A stretch of 7,689 bases of DNA from UBA7672 sp035548775 (GTDB lineage: Bacteria; Pseudomonadota; Alphaproteobacteria; Caulobacterales; Hyphomonadaceae): the NCBI GenBank assembly GCA_035548775.1, contig DASZSI010000343.1:1-7689 (forward strand). Direction: 5' to 3'. A program made the position numbers and the translations under genes. Position 1 is the stretch's first letter; the number at the start of each line of letters is the position of its first letter. The notes beneath the pieces were generated by a model that saw nothing but the letters and a program-made list of their open reading frames with translations, did no database searches and was not told the DNA's origin. This document shows, one piece after another, positions 5,252 to 7,689 of this stretch.

Positions 5252-6511
5252 CTATTCTTCCGTGCCCGTCGCCGCCAGCTTGCGGCCCTGGCGCTCCTGC
5301 TCGCGCGCGCCCAGCAGGATGTCGTAGAGGCCGTAATTGCCCTCGTGGCAGGCGTATTCGTAGATCGGGCCCTGGATGCTGCGGAACGAGATCTCGCCCT
5401 TCCACACCTGGGTGTAGACCTCGGGGTCCTCGACCGTGAACCCGTAGACGATGTCTTCCGGGCCAACACGGGTGAACCTTTCGGTCAGCTTGCCGGTGTC
5501 GGAAATGAACACCTGGCCGGCCTGTTGGTGATTGTAGTTACGGGTCTGCACCACCAGGGTGTCGCCTTCATACCAGCCGACACTGTCGCCATACCACTTC
5601 ACCGTCTTGGTATCCTTGAAGTGGGCATCGGCCGCCGCCTTGTCCTTGACGAGCGGGATGATGCGCGCGTCATGGATCATCTCGACCTCGATCATCACGT
5701 GGTCGGGCGTCTGCACGATCTGGGCGTTGTTGTTGTAGAGGCCGCTCAGCATCACCGGGCCGCCGCCGTTCATCGAGATGCAACGCTCGCCCGTGCCGCG
5801 TGACTCGGGCCCACGATAGGAGTCGGCGGCGCCGCCATTGTCGGCCGACTTCGGCGCCTCGACGAGATCGACGAAGGTCTTGGCGGCGGGTTGCCCGTTG
5901 CCGGACGATCCGCCTTCAGCTTTCGCGGCCTTGGATGCCGGCGTCTTCGCAGCGGCCTTGCCGTTCGGCTTCATCAAAGTGGCCTTCGACGCCGGCGGAG
6001 CATAGATGTTGAGGGAGGATGGGTCAGGCTTGAACGTTCCGTCGCGCGTGGCGTCAGGCTTCCAGGTCGCCATCTTCTTCCGGCCAGCGTCGGAGAAAGG
6101 CACCTTGCCGTTCGGCGGATCGGTGATCCAGGACGAGCGGTACTCGCCATTGATCCTCGCCACCTGCGAGCCGGGATCGACCCACACCGCATTGTAGTTG
6201 CCGATCGCCGGCAGGGCCTTGCCGCCGACAGGCGCGCCAAGGCTCTGGTCGGTGGGCTTCAGCTCCGCCTTGGTGCGGGCGTTGTTGAAGTCTTTCTCCT
6301 CGATGGCCTTGGCCTCCGCGGGCGTGAGGACGAGATGGTCGATGCCGGCCGGCCGCGTCAGCTTGGTGATCGAGGAGAAGGTCCAGAAGCCCTGAAGGTC
6401 CGGCGCGCCCCAGCTGGTGTGCGGCCCAGAGTAGCCCGCCTGTGCAAGAGCGGCCGGGCTCGCGGCCAACATCAGCGCCGTTGCGGCAATGCCGACGGTG
6501 ATCGATTTCAT
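5252..6511 (-). CDS. Secreted protein of an uncharacterised 'PDLQG-W ... CHEGN' family, with a low-complexity insertion
   Basis: I recognise a sequence type common in environmental Proteobacteria and Acidobacteria but know of no established function. It has 419 residues and begins with a signal peptide (MKSITVGIAATALMLAASPA ..., cleavage near Ala23). The start has an excellent Shine-Dalgarno (GGGAGGAGA). Conserved-looking segments: WGAPDLQGFW (34-43) at the mature N-terminus; GERCI (241-245); IHDARIIPL (279-287); YGDSVGWYEGDTLVVQTRNYN (307-327 region); and ERFTRVGPEDIVYGFTVEDP followed by YEYACHEGNYGLYDILLGAR (from about 384). The only Cys residues are 244 and 388, so one disulfide in the exported protein is plausible. 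Residues about 170-228 are rich in Ala, Lys, Gly, Pro and Ser and look like a disordered linker splitting the domain. The repeated Trp and Gly-Asp motifs suggest a beta-rich fold, but no catalytic site is evident. It diverges from the BVMO. Confidence 0.85.
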   Translation of the reverse strand: MKSITVGIAATALMLAASPAALAQAGYSGPHTSWGAPDLQGFWTFSSITKLTRPAGIDHLVLTPAEAKAIEEKDFNNARTKAELKPTDQSLGAPVGGKALPAIGNYNAVWVDPGSQVARINGEYRSSWITDPPNGKVPFSDAGRKKMATWKPDATRDGTFKPDPSSLNIYAPPASKATLMKPNGKAAAKTPASKAAKAEGGSSGNGQPAAKTFVDLVEAPKSADNGGAADSYRGPESRGTGERCISMNGGGPVMLSGLYNNNAQIVQTPDHVMIEVEMIHDARIIPLVKDKAAADAHFKDTKTVKWYGDSVGWYEGDTLVVQTRNYNHQQAGQVFISDTGKLTERFTRVGPEDIVYGFTVEDPEVYTQVWKGEISFRSIQGPIYEYACHEGNYGLYDILLGAREQERQGRKLAATGTEE

Positions 6512-6650
6512 TGGGTTCTCCTCCCTGGAGCACGCCGGCTTTTACCGTGCGTCAGCGCAGCCTAGCAGAATTCACCGGCCGGATGAATTGGGGACGCGAC
6601 AGGCCGTCCTTTGCCTCCTATCGTTGGGGTCAAGAGCCGGAGGAAACATC
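6512..6650. promoter_or_regulatory. Divergent intergenic region upstream of the BVMO
   Basis: These 139 bp carry the 5' signals of two diverging genes. The Shine-Dalgarno for the secreted protein is GGGAGGAGA on the - strand (6517-6525). The one for the monooxygenase is GGAGGA at 6639-6644. Between them lies the AATTCA-N9-TGAATT dyad. I could not assign a -35/-10 pair with confidence. Confidence 0.45.
6569..6589. promoter_or_regulatory. AATTCA-N9-TGAATT dyad, candidate operator
   Basis: Perfect 6-bp inverted half-sites (6569-6574 and 6584-6589) are separated by CCGGCCGG plus one A; CCGGCCGG is itself a palindrome. The size and symmetry (21 bp) fit a dimeric repressor site such as those of TetR-type regulators. 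It sits 57 bp from one start codon and 61 bp from the other. No regulator gene is visible in the window, so the binding protein is unknown. Confidence 0.45.

Positions 6651-7689
<1,039 letters not shown>

Noticed and set aside
5891..6565. 224-codon + strand frame opposite the secreted CHEGN-family gene
   Set aside because: Low-information Arg-rich translation; the - strand has a signal peptide, strong Shine-Dalgarno and conserved motifs.

Overview
The window is high-GC, tightly packed bacterial DNA. The gene families (a short soluble S1C protease, a secreted M20 hydrolase, an RcnB-like protein, a Baeyer-Villiger monooxygenase) and the strong G/C third-position bias suggest an alphaproteobacterium. 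I cannot name the genus. I found no rRNA, tRNA, CRISPR array, insertion sequence or phage integrase.

Layout from left to right: (1) The C-terminal part of an AAA+/Orc-Cdc6-like ATPase on the + strand, cut by the left edge. It is visibly less GC-rich than the rest and may be the end of an accessory segment. (2) A convergent HtrA/DegP-like serine protease with one PDZ domain and no signal peptide (- strand). (3) Diverging from it across about 90 bp, a secreted M20-family metallohydrolase (+). (4) A hairpin terminator, then a small secreted RcnB-like protein (-). (5) A 290-bp divergent intergenic region rich in inverted repeats. (6) A secreted alpha/beta hydrolase (+), whose stop codon directly abuts (7) the stop codon of a secreted protein of an uncharacterised 'PDLQG-W ... 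CHEGN' family carrying a low-complexity insertion (-). (8) Across a 139-bp divergent region containing a clear dyad, a type I Baeyer-Villiger flavin monooxygenase (+), cut by the right edge.

No long operon is visible: genes alternate in strand and most pairs share a divergent promoter region. Four of the seven proteins carry Sec-type signal peptides, so the middle of the window is mainly an envelope or secreted hydrolase neighbourhood. The only pairing that hints at joint function is the BVMO with the divergent uncharacterised secreted protein, which share a candidate operator. I see no convincing new multi-gene system wholly inside the window. The best leads are the truncated ATPase at the left edge, whose partners lie outside, and the two repeat-rich divergent intergenic regions.
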